Shown: piece by piece, positions 6,746 to 6,865 of the stretch
Layout: every line of letters begins with the position of its first letter
How positions within the stretch are numbered: the stretch's first letter is position 1
DNA from: Opitutia bacterium UBA4654
GTDB lineage: Bacteria; Verrucomicrobiota; Verrucomicrobiia; Opitutales; Intestinicryptomonadaceae
DNA length: 6,865 nt
Assembly: GCA_002405555.1 (NCBI GenBank)
Contig: DHMA01000035.1
Coordinates: 1-6,865, forward strand
Direction of reading: 5' to 3'
Position numbers and translations under genes: made by a program
Notes under the pieces: generated by a model
The model's database searches: none
Seen by the model: the letters and a program-made list of their open reading frames with translations, nothing else
Told to the model about the DNA's origin: nothing

Positions 6746-6770
6746 GCGCGTTCGCAAACGCAAAACGCGC
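6746..6770. repeat. Inverted repeat downstream of the deoxyribosyltransferase gene
   Basis: GCGCGTT (6746-6752) and AACGCGC (6764-6770) are perfect complements around an 11-base loop (CGCAAACGCAA). It starts 25 bases past the stop codon and could help end transcription or protect the 3' end. There is no T run after it on either strand, so it is not a standard intrinsic terminator. An imperfect copy of the loop and right arm (CGAACGCAAAAAAACGCTC) follows at about 6775-6793. Confidence 0.4.
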
Positions 6771-6811
6771 AATCCGAACGCAAAAAAACGCTCTTCGTCA
6801 AAGATTGTGAA

Positions 6812-6865
6812 ATGAATAAAAAAAAGGAGGGCAAAGAAGAGGAAAAATCTCTTACAATGCCCAGT
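6812..6865 (+). CDS. Possible N-terminus of an unidentified gene, cut by the window edge
   Basis: An ATG at 6812 opens 18 codons, reaching the last base without a stop. The peptide starts MNKKKEGKEEEKSLTMPS, a very hydrophilic lysine- and glutamate-rich leader that I cannot assign to a family. A run of eight A (6818-6825) directly followed by GGAGG (6826-6830) lies within these codons. That GGAGG has no start codon at normal distance after it; a second in-frame ATG (6857) is 26 bases further on. The 91-base spacer before the ATG shows no clear promoter or Shine-Dalgarno. The reading is too short to be sure that it codes. Confidence 0.35.
   Translation, partial: MNKKKEGKEEEKSLTMPS

Noticed and set aside
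6571..6834. An 87-codon minus-strand open frame at the right end
   Set aside because: It overlaps the C-terminus of the deoxyribosyltransferase gene in antisense and shows no motif or start signal.
1..6865. Search for CRISPR repeats, tRNA or rRNA genes, insertion sequences and long direct repeats
   Set aside because: Nothing with regular spacing, tRNA-like arms, transposase motifs or flanking inverted repeats was seen; the window is almost fully explained by ordinary genes.

Overview
The window is GC-rich, densely coding, ordinary-looking bacterial chromosome. A full-length GlnD, an inner-membrane-anchored LysM protein and a YjdF-type membrane protein suggest a Gram-negative-type envelope. 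Most starts lack a clear Shine-Dalgarno sequence, a habit of Bacteroidota and of some PVC-group bacteria. GC-rich codon use with few Shine-Dalgarno sites makes a Verrucomicrobiota-like (PVC) source my best guess. That is inference only; the window holds no taxonomic marker.

Layout. The left third lies on the minus strand. A LysM gene (763-1395) ends at a strong intrinsic terminator with a TTCG loop (729-754). It is followed by a Nudix hydrolase of the ADP-ribose pyrophosphatase type (141-701) and, 14 bases on, by the N-terminus of an unidentified gene cut by the window edge (1-126). A 105-base divergent spacer (1396-1500) carries a good promoter for the LysM gene and a weak candidate promoter with a small palindrome for glnD. 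The plus strand then runs glnD (1501-4185), an intrinsic terminator (4221-4246), and a three-gene group: a YjdF/DUF2238 membrane protein (4314-4934), a fosmidomycin-resistance-type MFS exporter, Fsr (4965-6173), and a nucleoside 2-deoxyribosyltransferase-family enzyme (6175-6720). A short spacer with an inverted repeat separates these from the first 18 codons of another possible gene at the right edge (6812-6865).

How the genes fit together. GlnD is the nitrogen-status sensor that modifies PII; its partners glnB and glnA are not in the window. The Nudix enzyme and the deoxyribosyltransferase both act on nucleotide-type metabolites, but they sit in different transcription units. The most suggestive link is the exporter and deoxyribosyltransferase pair, separated by one base. 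No RNA gene, CRISPR array, insertion sequence, phage gene or defence system was seen. I find no convincing undescribed system; the findings below are modest.
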